From positions 1-21,127 of the IMG/VR virus record IMGVR_UViG_3300008113_000459: 21,127 bases of DNA; one strand, written 5' to 3'. The notes below the pieces were generated by a model. That model saw only the letters and a program-made list of their open reading frames with translations. It was not told the origin of the DNA and ran no database searches. The translations under genes and the position numbers were made by a program. Origin of the DNA: a virus. Shown here piece by piece: positions 1 to 7,369 of the stretch (positions are counted from its first letter, which is position 1; every line of letters begins with the position of its first letter).

Positions 1-57
1 ACCGCATTTAACGACCACGAAGTAAACACCACTATTAAACAACACCACATCGGATGA
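1..57 (+). CDS. C-terminal end of a small unknown phage protein (partial)
   Basis: Frame 1 is open from the first base and ends at the TGA at 55-57, giving 18 residues that end QHHIG. The stop overlaps the portal ATG (54-56) as ATGA, the coupling used throughout this window, which is why I take this frame as coding. The fragment continues in frame from the partial gene at the right edge (20960-21127); if the molecule is circular the two form one 74-aa protein. No function recognised. Confidence 0.55.
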   Translation, partial: TAFNDHEVNTTIKQHHIG

Positions 58-1805
58 GTTTTGACCTATTACGCATAAATTTCACGGAGTCAAAGTTGCC
101 TAAATTCAAGGAAAACAAGAATAAAGGCATCGTGACCTTTGGGGAAAAGAACGATTTCCCTGATACCTTACTTGAATTTTACAACAGAAGCCCAAAACAT
201 GGGGCGATTGTAAGGCAAAAAGCCCGATTTGTAGCAGGTGAAGAAACCTTGGTGGATGGCAACCCCAGCGCAGTTAAGGTAATTGATTACGTGAACCCTT
301 ATGAGGGCATTCAGGAGTTCAAAAATAAACTGGCTCTTGATTACGAATTGTTCAACGGATTTGCGTATGAGGTGCATTATAACAAAGTGGGGCAGATTTC
401 TGCTTTGTATCACGTAGATTTCAGCAATGTCAGGACACTTGACCATGAAATCTATATGTGGGCAGAAGATTGGAAAAAGGCGAAGCATGAGGACATGAAG
501 CACTATGCCCCTTTCAATCCAAACAAGGCGCAGCCGATGGAAGTGCAGTTGTTTTATTTCAGGGAATATGCACCTTCTTTGGGTGTTTACCCATTGCCAC
601 CTTATCAGCATTGTTTGCAGTACATTGAAATCGATGTTGAGATTGCAAACTTCCACAACAACAACATCCGCAACGGGTTTGCCAACGGCACACTGGTTCA
701 GTTGTTCAAAGGTCAGCCGACAGAGGAGATTGCCTACAACTTTGAGAGGAAGTTTAAGCAGAAAACCACAGGCACTGACAATGCAGGCGGTGTGCTTATT
801 CAGTTCAATGAAATGAATGAAAAGTCGGCAGAGATTGCACACCTGCAACCTTCCGACATGGACAAACAATTCCTGCAACTCAACGAAACGGTACAGGATG
901 AAATCTTTATCGGCCACAACTTCCCGAAAATTCTGCTCGGCTACGCAACCGAAGGCGCATTGGGTCAGCGCAATGAAATGATTGAGGCATATGAGTTGTT
1001 CCATAAATCATACGTTAACAAACGTCAAGTAAAACTTGACACTTGCCTTGAAAACACCCTTGAATACGTTTACCCCGGTATTGAATTAGATACAAAAGAC
1101 AGCGATTTCTTGGGTGTTGATTATGTGGCATTGTACCAGTTTGGCATTGTAAGCCGTGAGGAAGCACGTGAAGCACTCGGACTGCAAAACACAACCATTC
1201 AGGCGCAGAAGTTTGACAGCCACACTTGCGAATTTCACAAATGGTCGGATAACGACTTGTCAGTTTTTGCCAAATTTGGGGCTGATGAAAGCGAATTTGA
1301 GGAAGTGAAACTCACCTTTGAACTGACCACCAAAGAAAAGCGTGTGTTGGCTGTTGTAAATTCCGATGAAAAAGCCACATTGAAAGACATTTCCACTGCC
1401 ACTAAAATAGGTGAAGAAGAAGTCATCAAGATTTTGAAAACTTTGCAGGACAGCGGTAAGATAAATTGGACAAACAATGCAATCAAAATCACCGACATCG
1501 GTAGGGGTGAGATTGCTGATACCGAACTGCCCAAGTTGGAGTTAAGATACAAGTACGATTTAGACCCCGATGCGTTGCCATTGCAACCCGGTGGTGAAAG
1601 CCGTGAGTTTTGTGTGCAAATGCTTAAAATGGAAAAGCTATACACTCCTGATGAAATCGACCAGATGTCTGCAATTTTAGGTTATAGCGTATGGCTTCGC
1701 AGGGGTGGTTGGTACACCGTTCCAAACACTGACCCACCGTTACACATTCCGCATTGTCGTCACGAATGGAAACAAAGAATAGTAAGGAGAAAATCAAATG
1801 GCTAA
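54..1805 (+). CDS. Phage portal protein with C-terminal extension
   Basis: Predicted portal: the dodecameric ring at the capsid vertex through which DNA is packaged and to which the head-tail connector binds. Residues 1-390 read as a portal, with an N-terminal FGEKNDFP stretch, a long alpha/beta middle and a helical region around HLQPSDMDKQF and GHNFPKILLGYAT. Residues about 423-490 look like a winged-helix segment (TTKEKRVLAVV to TDIGRGE). The last 70 residues (SREFCVQM, LYTPDEIDQM, RRGGWYT, CRHEW) resemble the C-terminal tail of Bacteroidota phage portals. The start overlaps the previous stop as ATGA, and the end overlaps the next gene by 8 bases. The family call rests on overall pattern, not on a catalytic motif. 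Confidence 0.75.
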   Translation: MSFDLLRINFTESKLPKFKENKNKGIVTFGEKNDFPDTLLEFYNRSPKHGAIVRQKARFVAGEETLVDGNPSAVKVIDYVNPYEGIQEFKNKLALDYELFNGFAYEVHYNKVGQISALYHVDFSNVRTLDHEIYMWAEDWKKAKHEDMKHYAPFNPNKAQPMEVQLFYFREYAPSLGVYPLPPYQHCLQYIEIDVEIANFHNNNIRNGFANGTLVQLFKGQPTEEIAYNFERKFKQKTTGTDNAGGVLIQFNEMNEKSAEIAHLQPSDMDKQFLQLNETVQDEIFIGHNFPKILLGYATEGALGQRNEMIEAYELFHKSYVNKRQVKLDTCLENTLEYVYPGIELDTKDSDFLGVDYVALYQFGIVSREEAREALGLQNTTIQAQKFDSHTCEFHKWSDNDLSVFAKFGADESEFEEVKLTFELTTKEKRVLAVVNSDEKATLKDISTATKIGEEEVIKILKTLQDSGKINWTNNAIKITDIGRGEIADTELPKLELRYKYDLDPDALPLQPGGESREFCVQMLKMEKLYTPDEIDQMSAILGYSVWLRRGGWYTVPNTDPPLHIPHCRHEWKQRIVRRKSNG

Positions 1806-2349
1806 TTTCGCATATTTCGTAAGTGAGCAGGATGTAAAAAAGAACACCCCTATTGACGAAAACGTTGATAGCAAGTTGCTTCAAACTGCCATGCGCACAG
1901 CACAGGATGTGTATATCCGTGATATTTTGGGAAGCACCCTTTATGACAAGATTTGTGATGACATCAACGGGGCTGGGCTTGGTGGTAATTACCTGACATT
2001 GGTCAACAAATACGTTGCACCTTGTCTGTATCACTACGTTATTTTGGATAGCATGCTGCCATTGACCTACAAAATGATGAATAAGTCAGCGGCAAGTCGT
2101 GGCGCAGAAAATGCCAATGCTGTGGATGTTGACCAACTTCGCATGATTGAGCAGCGTTACCAAAACAAGGCAGAATACTACGCTGAAAGATTGCGTTTGT
2201 ACTTGGCAGAAAATGATACACTTTTCCCCGAATATCAAAACCCTGCGAGTGGATTGGATGTGATCAACCCACAAAACCAATATTTATTTGGTGGGTTTTA
2301 CTTGGGTGAAGATGATGATTACAAATTCCTGCGTGGATTTTTCTCATGA
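1798..2349 (+). CDS. Head-tail connector-like protein (DUF6712-like)
   Basis: A 183-aa, mostly helical protein directly downstream of and overlapping the portal gene. The N-terminal FVSEQDVKKNTPIDENVDS stretch, the central IRDILGSTLYDKI helix and the C-terminal RLRLYLAENDTLFPEY match my recollection of the DUF6712 group of Bacteroidota phages, considered equivalent to head-tail connectors or adaptors. It would sit on the portal ring and join head to neck. No signal peptide or membrane span is seen. In most tailed phages a capsid gene lies between portal and connector; none is present here. Confidence 0.55.
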   Translation: MANFAYFVSEQDVKKNTPIDENVDSKLLQTAMRTAQDVYIRDILGSTLYDKICDDINGAGLGGNYLTLVNKYVAPCLYHYVILDSMLPLTYKMMNKSAASRGAENANAVDVDQLRMIEQRYQNKAEYYAERLRLYLAENDTLFPEYQNPASGLDVINPQNQYLFGGFYLGEDDDYKFLRGFFS

Positions 2350-2394
2350 ATAAAGTAAGACAGAAAAACGAAAACAAACTGAAAATCTACTTAA

Positions 2395-2859
2395 ATGGTA
2401 ACAATCAACCAACTACTGGAAGCACTCGAAACTGCGGGAAACAACCACAAGCAGATAAAGGCAACCATCGTAAATATTGAACCCAATATCAATACAAGCG
2501 GTGAGCAGCTTTATCCGTTAATGCGGATTTTCCCTGATGGTTCACAGGTGACCGTTGACAAGGTGATTTATCGCTTTGCGGTTGCCATTGCTGACAGGCA
2601 TCGTGAAGATTTTACCGATGCGGTGGAGAGAATTTCAGATATGCACACGGTGATGTTGGACATTTACTCCATGCTGCGTTATGTGTACCGAAACAACATC
2701 GCAGGAACATGGGTAATCAATGATAGCATCACACCATTTTATGACGCACAAACGGACATCGTTAGCGGAGTTGCAGCCGTTATCGAATATCATTGTCCAA
2801 ATTTGAGAGATTACTGCGACACCCCCAATAACAATTTAACATTCCCAACAATAGAATAA
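2395..2859 (+). CDS. Unknown structural-region protein (neck or tail completion candidate)
   Basis: A 154-aa protein starting at the ATG immediately after an in-frame TAA (2392-2394), so no longer start exists. It is soluble, mixed alpha/beta, with no recognised motif. Features are a helical N-terminus (INQLLEALETAGNNHKQIKA), a central FAVAIADRHREDFTDAVERISDMHTVMLDIYSMLRYV helix pair, and a C-terminal region mentioning a conserved-looking YDAQTDIVSGVAA. Size and position after the connector suit a head-closure or tail-terminator protein, but this is inference from synteny only. One base separates it from the next gene. Confidence 0.5.
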   Translation: MVTINQLLEALETAGNNHKQIKATIVNIEPNINTSGEQLYPLMRIFPDGSQVTVDKVIYRFAVAIADRHREDFTDAVERISDMHTVMLDIYSMLRYVYRNNIAGTWVINDSITPFYDAQTDIVSGVAAVIEYHCPNLRDYCDTPNNNLTFPTIE

Positions 2860-2860
2860 A

Positions 2861-3130
2861 ATGAGTACAGCAACAGAATTTATGAGCGGCTTCACTGGCT
2901 GCAAAGTCCTTTCAGGAACAGGCGCAAACACTGGCAGATGGCAAGGTTTTGTGGTAAACGCAGATGCGGTTGTTTCCGCTGCCCTTGACAAAAATGCAGC
3001 AAGTGTAATGACAACCCTTGGACTGACAGGTGTAACCCTGAAACAAGGCACGTTTATCTCCTTGCCCGAAGGTGACTATTTCAGCAGCATCACCCTGACA
3101 AGCGGAAGCATCGTAGCATATAACGTATGA
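2861..3130 (+). CDS. Small structural-region protein, function unknown
   Basis: An 89-aa protein rich in Gly, Ser, Thr, Val and Ala with alternating hydrophobic residues, suggesting a beta-rich virion protein. It contains TGCKVLSGTGANTG and ends SGSIVAYNV. Its stop overlaps the ATG of the fibre-like gene as ATGA, so the two are translationally coupled. It may be the beginning of a tail-fibre or decoration module. No catalytic motif or membrane span is seen. Far too short to be a major capsid protein of HK97 type (usually about 300 aa). Confidence 0.5.
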   Translation: MSTATEFMSGFTGCKVLSGTGANTGRWQGFVVNADAVVSAALDKNAASVMTTLGLTGVTLKQGTFISLPEGDYFSSITLTSGSIVAYNV

Positions 3131-3933
3131 TAAGGATAGGTGTTCGGTCATTTGTAGCAGGTGGTGGCCCATCTAATGATGCCGATGCACAGGCCTTTAT
3201 TGATGCCGCTGCAATAACTGATGTAACACAGCAGTCGGCCATTAATACATTGGTACTGGACTTGAAAAATTACGGCATTTGGACAAAAATGAAAGCCGTC
3301 TATCCTTTTGTTGGTGGCACTGCAACAACTCACAAATGGAACTTGAAAGACCCAAGAGATTTAAATGCTGCATTTAGGTTGGTGTTTTCAGGCGGCTGGA
3401 CACATAGCAGCACCGGTGCTTTGCCTAATGGAACTAATGCTTATGCTGATACATTTTTAAATGAAAATACTATTCTTACATTAAATAATGAACACCTTTC
3501 TTATTATTCAAGAACAAATAACACAGGTGCTTTTGGTGAAATGGGAATATTAGATAATACTATTGCTGGAAATCCTGGTACGCATATTCATGCAAAATGG
3601 ACTGATGGAAATTTTTATCCAAGAGCCAACGATAATAATGGTGGTATAGTTAACAGTAATACTTCGCAGGGTTTATTTATTACAAATAGGACTAATGCAA
3701 CGCAAGTTAGAGCTTTTCGAAATAATGTATTACAATTAGTGACGTCCAATTCAATACAAAAAGTTAATTTAAAAGTATATATTGGTGCATTAAATAGAGT
3801 TGGCACTGATGTATTTCACACTACAAGACAGTGTGCCTTTGCTTCAATAGGAGATGGCTTAACTGACACCGAAGCAGCTAACCTTTACACCGCAGTACAA
3901 GCATATCAAACAACCCTTTCAAGAAATGTATAA
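3127..3933 (+). CDS. Lectin-like tail fibre / receptor-binding protein candidate
   Basis: A 268-aa protein. The N-terminal part (about 1-80, with MKAVYPFVGGTATTHKWNL and PRDLNAAFRLVFSGG) is of the kind that often precedes concanavalin-like or fibre domains in Bacteroidota phages. The rest is Asn/Thr/Gly rich and predicted beta. Likely located at the tail tip and involved in host recognition. The middle of the gene is strikingly AT-rich: 60-base blocks at 3421, 3481, 3661 and 3721 have about 27, 28, 37 and 20 percent G+C, against 53 percent at 2881. This suggests a recently swapped receptor-binding segment. The end overlaps the next gene by 8 bases. Confidence 0.6.
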   Translation: MIRIGVRSFVAGGGPSNDADAQAFIDAAAITDVTQQSAINTLVLDLKNYGIWTKMKAVYPFVGGTATTHKWNLKDPRDLNAAFRLVFSGGWTHSSTGALPNGTNAYADTFLNENTILTLNNEHLSYYSRTNNTGAFGEMGILDNTIAGNPGTHIHAKWTDGNFYPRANDNNGGIVNSNTSQGLFITNRTNATQVRAFRNNVLQLVTSNSIQKVNLKVYIGALNRVGTDVFHTTRQCAFASIGDGLTDTEAANLYTAVQAYQTTLSRNV

Positions 3934-4180
3934 ACTATCCGAAATAGCACCCGAAAATTACAGCCAATATGTAGGGCTGTTGACTGAAACTGACAAAGAT
4001 TTACTCATCGGCCAATGGTACATGGATGACAGCTACTTCAACCCCATTCAAGACAATGACGATAGGTGGGTAATCTCCGTTGAAGAAATCAGCCAGTGCG
4101 TCAACCCTGATTTTTCTTGGGTGCAAAACCTGCCGCTTATTCCATACGTTCCTAAACCTGCACCGCCATTTCCGGGATGA
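3926..4180 (+). CDS. Small unknown protein after the fibre gene
   Basis: An 84-aa acidic, aromatic-rich protein (YMDDSYFNPIQDNDDRWVIS) ending in a Pro-rich tail (PYVPKPAPPFPG). It overlaps the fibre-like gene by 8 bases, and its own stop overlaps the next ATG as ATGA. Position suggests a fibre-associated protein or assembly factor, but no family is recognised. No membrane span or signal peptide. Confidence 0.5.
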   Translation: MYKLSEIAPENYSQYVGLLTETDKDLLIGQWYMDDSYFNPIQDNDDRWVISVEEISQCVNPDFSWVQNLPLIPYVPKPAPPFPG

Positions 4181-4338
4181 AACACGAAACTGAAACCATC
4201 GTAGGTAGTTGGCTGTTATGGTTGGCCGGGGCTGCTGCAAAGTTGCTGCCGTTAATGCAATACTTATCATTTACTGCTGCATTTATTTTGTCGTGCATCG
4301 GTATTTATCAAAAAATAAAACATGGCAAAAAAAAGTGA
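4177..4338 (+). CDS. Small membrane protein of the lysis cassette (53 aa)
   Basis: This ORF starts at an ATG overlapping the previous stop (ATGA at 4177-4180) and encodes 53 residues. Two hydrophobic stretches (GSWLLWLAGAAAKLLPLM and LSFTAAFILSCIGIY) are followed by a Lys-rich tail (QKIKHGKKK). The arrangement suits a small inner-membrane protein, possibly holin, antiholin or lysis helper, since it lies just upstream of a holin-like gene. Its 3' end overlaps the next small ORF by 17 bases. Assignment is by topology and position only. Confidence 0.55.
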   Translation: MKHETETIVGSWLLWLAGAAAKLLPLMQYLSFTAAFILSCIGIYQKIKHGKKK

Positions 4339-4441
4339 AATCATAAAATGGCAACCGAAATCAAAGCGGAAACTGGGCCGGCACACGAAGTCAGCCAACA
4401 AACACAAGTCAGCAAAACCATACCGAGGACAAGGAAGATGA
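4322..4441 (+). CDS. Very basic 39-aa protein
   Basis: ATG at 4322 opens a 39-codon frame rich in Lys and Arg (MAKKSEIIKWQPKSKRKLG at the start, KPYRGQGR at the end). Its stop overlaps the ATG at 4438 as ATGA, and its start overlaps the preceding gene. The coupling on both sides and the strongly biased basic composition make it more credible than the competing frame opened at 4348. Nucleic-acid or membrane-surface binding is plausible; the function is unknown. Confidence 0.5.
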   Translation: MAKKSEIIKWQPKSKRKLGRHTKSANKHKSAKPYRGQGR

Positions 4442-4626
4442 AACTTAAAAACTACTTCCAACCCACTCCAAAGCGTTTCCGTGTTTTGGGTGACAGCATT
4501 GCCGCTGCATCTTTGTTCGTTGCCGGGCTTAACCTTGACCATCCCAAGTTGATGCTGATTTCAGGTGTGTGCGGTGCTGTCGGAAAGTTCGTGACCAATT
4601 TCTTTGCGGAGGATGAAACGAAGTGA
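4438..4626 (+). CDS. Holin-like small membrane protein
   Basis: A 62-aa protein with two hydrophobic segments (GDSIAAASLFVAGLNL and LMLISGVCGAVGKFVTNFF) and an acidic end (AEDETK). Size, topology and position just before the spanin-like and endolysin genes fit a holin, which would permeabilise the inner membrane and trigger lysis. I prefer the ATG at 4438 because it forms an ATGA overlap with the 39-aa ORF. The longer frame from 4348 would add 30 polar residues that are read in another frame by that ORF. Confidence 0.55.
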   Translation: MKLKNYFQPTPKRFRVLGDSIAAASLFVAGLNLDHPKLMLISGVCGAVGKFVTNFFAEDETK

Positions 4627-5119
4627 TTGGCTTTTTGTGCTTTGTGGTGTACTTATCACTTTGCTTGTATTTAGGTCATGCCCGACAAAAGAAATACCAA
4701 AATCAAACACAGGAATAATTGACTCGCTGACAGCCGAAATTGACAGCATCAAAAACGAATACTCGCTGCTGTTGATTAACCGACCTGAAAAGGTAAAAAC
4801 ACTCCGCCAAATAAGGACAAAATATGTCCACGACACACTGACCATTACAGAACTACAACAGGACACGGTTAAACTTGCCGCCCTGATTGACGAAAATCAA
4901 CTTTGCTGGGAGATTATATCCGATGATAGCGTGGTAATTTACAGCCAAGAGCAAGTGATAAAATTACAAGATAGTGCGATTACGCATTTAGAAGCGATTA
5001 CAGCCACTCAAAAAGAACAAATGGAACAATGTATCGCTGACAACACAAAACTGCGTAGGAAAAGAAATGCGTGGCGAAATATCGCAATCTTATCATCATT
5101 ATTATTCATAGCCAAATGA
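4613..5119 (+). CDS. Rz-like inner-membrane spanin candidate
   Basis: A 168-aa protein with one N-terminal membrane anchor (WLFVLCGVLITLLVF, about residues 6-20), then a long charged helical region likely to form a coiled coil (about 30-150). A second short hydrophobic stretch lies at the extreme C-terminus (NIAILSSLLFIAK). An N-in anchor with a periplasmic coiled coil next to holin and endolysin genes fits an i-spanin, which helps disrupt the outer membrane. No separate o-spanin lipoprotein is seen. I start at ATG 4613; a TTG at 4604 in frame is possible. It overlaps the holin gene by 14 bases and the endolysin by ATGA. Confidence 0.5.
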   Translation: MKRSDWLFVLCGVLITLLVFRSCPTKEIPKSNTGIIDSLTAEIDSIKNEYSLLLINRPEKVKTLRQIRTKYVHDTLTITELQQDTVKLAALIDENQLCWEIISDDSVVIYSQEQVIKLQDSAITHLEAITATQKEQMEQCIADNTKLRRKRNAWRNIAILSSLLFIAK

Positions 5120-5745
5120 TAAAGCTACAAGAACTACTGAACCAAAACGGGGCAAACCTGAAAGCGGATGGGGTTATCGGCCCGAAAACTACCGAAGCAC
5201 TGGCCAACTACATAGCTAATGAGTTGAAAAAACGCAAATGGTTGCCGCAATATCACGGGATTGTATGGCTTCGCACGGATGACAAGCTGACAAATAAGTT
5301 TGAAGATTACTGCGTAGTCTACAAATACGGCCAAATTGTCTATGTTTGCCCCGCTTCCACCACCGCTGGTGACTTTTATGTGTACAATCCTCTCACCGTT
5401 GGTGGGATAAATGGCACAGCAGTAGCCACTGAACAGCAGGTTGTCGGTTCACACCGCTTTGTAACGGGTGCAAAATGGTCAAATTTGTGGTTAGGTGCGC
5501 CTTATTTTCAGCAGATTTTACCCATTACTATCTACCGGGATGGTACAAAAGACAGACAAATTGACCAAAAAGTGACGCAGTTCGGGTTGTTTGGCATCAA
5601 CTTTCACCGTGCCGGGCTTGGGGATTGGGTAAACAAGTGGTCAGCAGGGTGTCAGGTTGTGCCTGATAAACACTGGTTCGAGATTGTGAAGCGATTTAAC
5701 GCAGGGCAGACCATTGATTTTACCCTATTTTGCACATTCGAATAA
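5116..5745 (+). CDS. Endolysin candidate: peptidoglycan-binding plus L,D-transpeptidase-like domain
   Basis: A 209-aa protein. Residues 4-30 (LQELLNQNGANLKADGVIG then PKTTEAL) look like a peptidoglycan-binding repeat. The C-terminal half carries a His-to-Cys arrangement (FGINFHRAG at 159-167, then SAGCQV at 176-181) reminiscent of the YkuD/L,D-transpeptidase catalytic His and SxGC motif. Cys179 and His164 would be the key residues. It closes the lysis cassette, so peptidoglycan cleavage during host lysis is the likely role. The start at 5116 forms an ATGA overlap with the spanin-like gene; an upstream in-frame ATG at 5071 would add 15 residues that overlap that gene. Exact bond cleaved is unknown. 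Confidence 0.6.
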   Translation: MIKLQELLNQNGANLKADGVIGPKTTEALANYIANELKKRKWLPQYHGIVWLRTDDKLTNKFEDYCVVYKYGQIVYVCPASTTAGDFYVYNPLTVGGINGTAVATEQQVVGSHRFVTGAKWSNLWLGAPYFQQILPITIYRDGTKDRQIDQKVTQFGLFGINFHRAGLGDWVNKWSAGCQVVPDKHWFEIVKRFNAGQTIDFTLFCTFE

Positions 5746-5761
5746 GCAAAATTTTGTAAAA

Positions 5762-5781
5762 TTGCTCATTCCATTGAGCAA
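5762..5781. terminator. Hairpin between convergent gene blocks
   Basis: A perfect 7-base inverted repeat, TTGCTCA (5762-5768) and TGAGCAA (5775-5781) with loop TTCCAT, lies between the last plus-strand gene (ends 5745) and the last minus-strand gene (ends 5807). Read on the minus strand it is followed at once by TTTTAC and AAATTTTGC. It probably terminates the minus transcript and perhaps both. The stem has few G-C pairs, so strength is uncertain. An overlapping alternative stem, TTGAG/CTCAA, lies at 5774-5791. Confidence 0.45.
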
Positions 5782-5806
5782 AATCACTCAATGCTTTTCG
5801 TAAAAA

Positions 5807-6070
5807 CTATCTGTGGACATCTACCAAATTGATAAGATGCTCTATTGAAAACTTGACAATGTATGTCAACTCACCGCACACGATTATGGTCAGCGGCTTT
5901 TTTGCTGTGCTGCGATTGTCAGGCATCATGCAATCAATTTTGTACAAACATACGGGGAATGTCGGCTCTTGGTACAAATCAACTTCCGAAGGTGCAATGC
6001 CCATTTCATACAGGGCATCTTCCATTTCATCTCCTGCGATTACTTCCAAACATAAAGGAGTGTGAAACAT
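5807..6070 (-). CDS. Unknown 87-aa protein
   Basis: Minus-strand ORF whose ATG shares a base with the stop of the metallophosphoesterase gene (TAATG), showing coupled translation; this is why I prefer it to the plus-strand ORF on the opposite strand. The protein is acidic in the N-terminal half (IAGDEMEDALYEMG) and has a hydrophobic strand (KPLTIIVCGELTYIV). No known domain. It is the last gene of the minus-strand block, ending just before the convergent hairpin. Confidence 0.5.
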   Translation of the reverse strand: MFHTPLCLEVIAGDEMEDALYEMGIAPSEVDLYQEPTFPVCLYKIDCMMPDNRSTAKKPLTIIVCGELTYIVKFSIEHLINLVDVHR

Positions 6071-7077
6071 TAATATACTCTCCCTTCTATAATGCGGTAA
6101 TTTTCTACGTGGAAGTTTCGGTTAGGTAATACGGTCACGATAGCACCACCATGATTTTGTTTGATATAGCCGTAAGGGTTGTATTCAGGAGTTAACGTGC
6201 AATGACACCCGGTGGAGAAACAAACAATCTCATCGCCTTTCAAGTTGTTTTCGTGGTGGCTTGATGTCTGGTGGTGGTGTCCGATAAGCAGCGAAGATTT
6301 TGCCCTCATAAATGCACCCCTTGCCGGGTTAACCGGAGCCATGATTGACTTTTGAAATTCGTGGCCGTGCAGGATGTCAAGTTTTCCGGCCTTTATTCTT
6401 TCCCTGAACACCACTTTGATGTCGTACTTTTTCAGGTGTAGCTGTTCTTCCAAAGTTATGCCATCCAAATCTTCAATGGCACGGGCATTGGATAGCAAAT
6501 AGTGGCGCATCCTTTCTTCGTGGTTACCAAACTTGTACCAAATGGGCAGGGTTGGAAACTCCTCACGTAGCAACTGAAAAAAGTTACGTGTCATGATCAA
6601 TTCCTCACGGATGCTGGGCCGTTTGGTTTCCTGCAAAAAGCGGCTCACCATGTACATATCAATAATGTCACCATTCAGCACAATTCCTGTGATGCCTTTT
6701 TCTTTGCCGTATTCCAACGATGCTTGGATGGCAAGTGGATCATGTTCGGGAAAGTGAATGTCGGACATTACAAGATACTTTCCGGGGGGCAGCACCACAT
6801 CTTTGCGCACTGGCAGCTTTGTGTAAAGGCCAAATTTCTTTAACCCTTCTTCGATGGTAGATTTACCGGGCATATTTTCAGTGTGTTTTTTACCATACTT
6901 TTGGTCGCCAAACGAGTTGGTGCATTTACGTATAGTGTTACGCACAGCGTTAACGCTTGGCCATACACCGGGGTTTTGTTCGTAAATGAGTTTGGAGAGT
7001 GTTTGTTTTGGGAGCATCAGCTGCCCATCGAGCATATGCTGATGCATTATGCTCTTGACGATTTCAATTTTAGTCAT
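6070..7077 (-). CDS. Calcineurin-like metallophosphoesterase
   Basis: A 335-aa protein with the full set of metallophosphoesterase metal-binding motifs: SDIH (D106, H108), NGDIID (D137), FGNHEE (N185, H186), HGHE (around 237-240) and GHHH (266-269). The first 90 residues are an extra helical region of unknown use, possibly a substrate- or DNA-binding head. The enzyme would hydrolyse phosphodiester or phosphomonoester bonds using two metal ions. The substrate (nucleotide, DNA end or RNA) cannot be told from sequence. It lies at the end of the recombination/nucleotide gene group, which hints at nucleic-acid processing. Confidence 0.85.
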   Translation of the reverse strand: MTKIEIVKSIMHQHMLDGQLMLPKQTLSKLIYEQNPGVWPSVNAVRNTIRKCTNSFGDQKYGKKHTENMPGKSTIEEGLKKFGLYTKLPVRKDVVLPPGKYLVMSDIHFPEHDPLAIQASLEYGKEKGITGIVLNGDIIDMYMVSRFLQETKRPSIREELIMTRNFFQLLREEFPTLPIWYKFGNHEERMRHYLLSNARAIEDLDGITLEEQLHLKKYDIKVVFRERIKAGKLDILHGHEFQKSIMAPVNPARGAFMRAKSSLLIGHHHQTSSHHENNLKGDEIVCFSTGCHCTLTPEYNPYGYIKQNHGGAIVTVLPNRNFHVENYRIIEGRVY

Positions 7078-7093
7078 CTATCTATAAAAGTAG

Positions 7094-7180
7094 TTAGCCC
7101 CTGCGATTGCTAACATCGACTAATAAATCAATCAATGCAAGAACCACAGGGGCAATATACAACATTAAACCAAATACCAT
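7094..7180 (-). CDS. Tiny membrane peptide (28 aa)
   Basis: The ATG (7178-7180) follows directly after the TAG of the upstream gene (7181-7183) and opens 28 codons ending in TAA 17 bases before the metallophosphoesterase gene. The product is almost entirely one hydrophobic helix (FGLMLYIAPVVLALIDLLV) with a basic C-terminus (NRRG), typical of a single-span inner-membrane miniprotein. Tight placement in the operon supports it; conservation has not been tested. Confidence 0.4.
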   Translation of the reverse strand: MVFGLMLYIAPVVLALIDLLVDVSNRRG

Positions 7181-7369
7181 CTAATTTGTCAGGGCTGTGC
7201 CGTTTAATTCATCCTGCCACACCCTTATTTTGAACCACTCATCTACGCTTGGAATGTCATCAGGCATTTGGGTGTAATCGTATGGCTGTGCTTCAACGAT
7301 TTCATCCTCGCAAGGTGGCTGCCAATTTTCTATTGACTTGGGGGTTTCACGTTTAATCAGCATGGCCAA
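7181..7369 (-). CDS. Unknown 62-aa acidic protein
   Basis: A small Pro- and acid-rich protein (CEDEIVEAQPYDYTQMPDDI) with a Trp-containing C-terminal half (SVDEWFKIRVWQDELNG). The start overlaps the upstream gene by 17 bases; a second in-frame ATG at 7363 would shorten the overlap to 11. No domain is recognised. It belongs to the minus-strand operon and precedes the tiny membrane ORF. Confidence 0.45.
   Translation of the reverse strand: MAMLIKRETPKSIENWQPPCEDEIVEAQPYDYTQMPDDIPSVDEWFKIRVWQDELNGTALTN

Noticed and set aside
168-1004. Long minus-strand ORF (278 codons) opposite the portal gene.
   Set aside because: Cys- and His-rich antisense shadow of a convincing portal gene; no motif and no coupling with neighbours.
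2346-2480. A 44-codon ORF beginning with an ATGA overlap after the connector gene (MNKVRQKNENKLKIYLNG...).
   Set aside because: Its last two thirds lie out of frame over the start of the 2395 gene, and its composition past residue 18 looks like a shadow translation. It could still act as a short coupling ORF, but support is weaker than for the other tiny ORFs.
5071-5115. Upstream start for the endolysin, adding an Ile-rich stretch that might act as a signal anchor.
   Set aside because: The added residues are encoded within the end of the spanin-like gene, and ATG 5116 forms the ATGA overlap seen at many other junctions.
5728-5736. TTTTGCACA, a relaxed DnaA box (another lies near 9950).
   Set aside because: Both are within coding sequence and match only a relaxed consensus; the exact box at 13867 is far better placed.
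5829-6129. Two plus-strand ORFs opposite the 87-aa minus-strand gene.
   Set aside because: The minus-strand frame is coupled by TAATG to the metallophosphoesterase gene and fits the operon; the plus frames have no partner.
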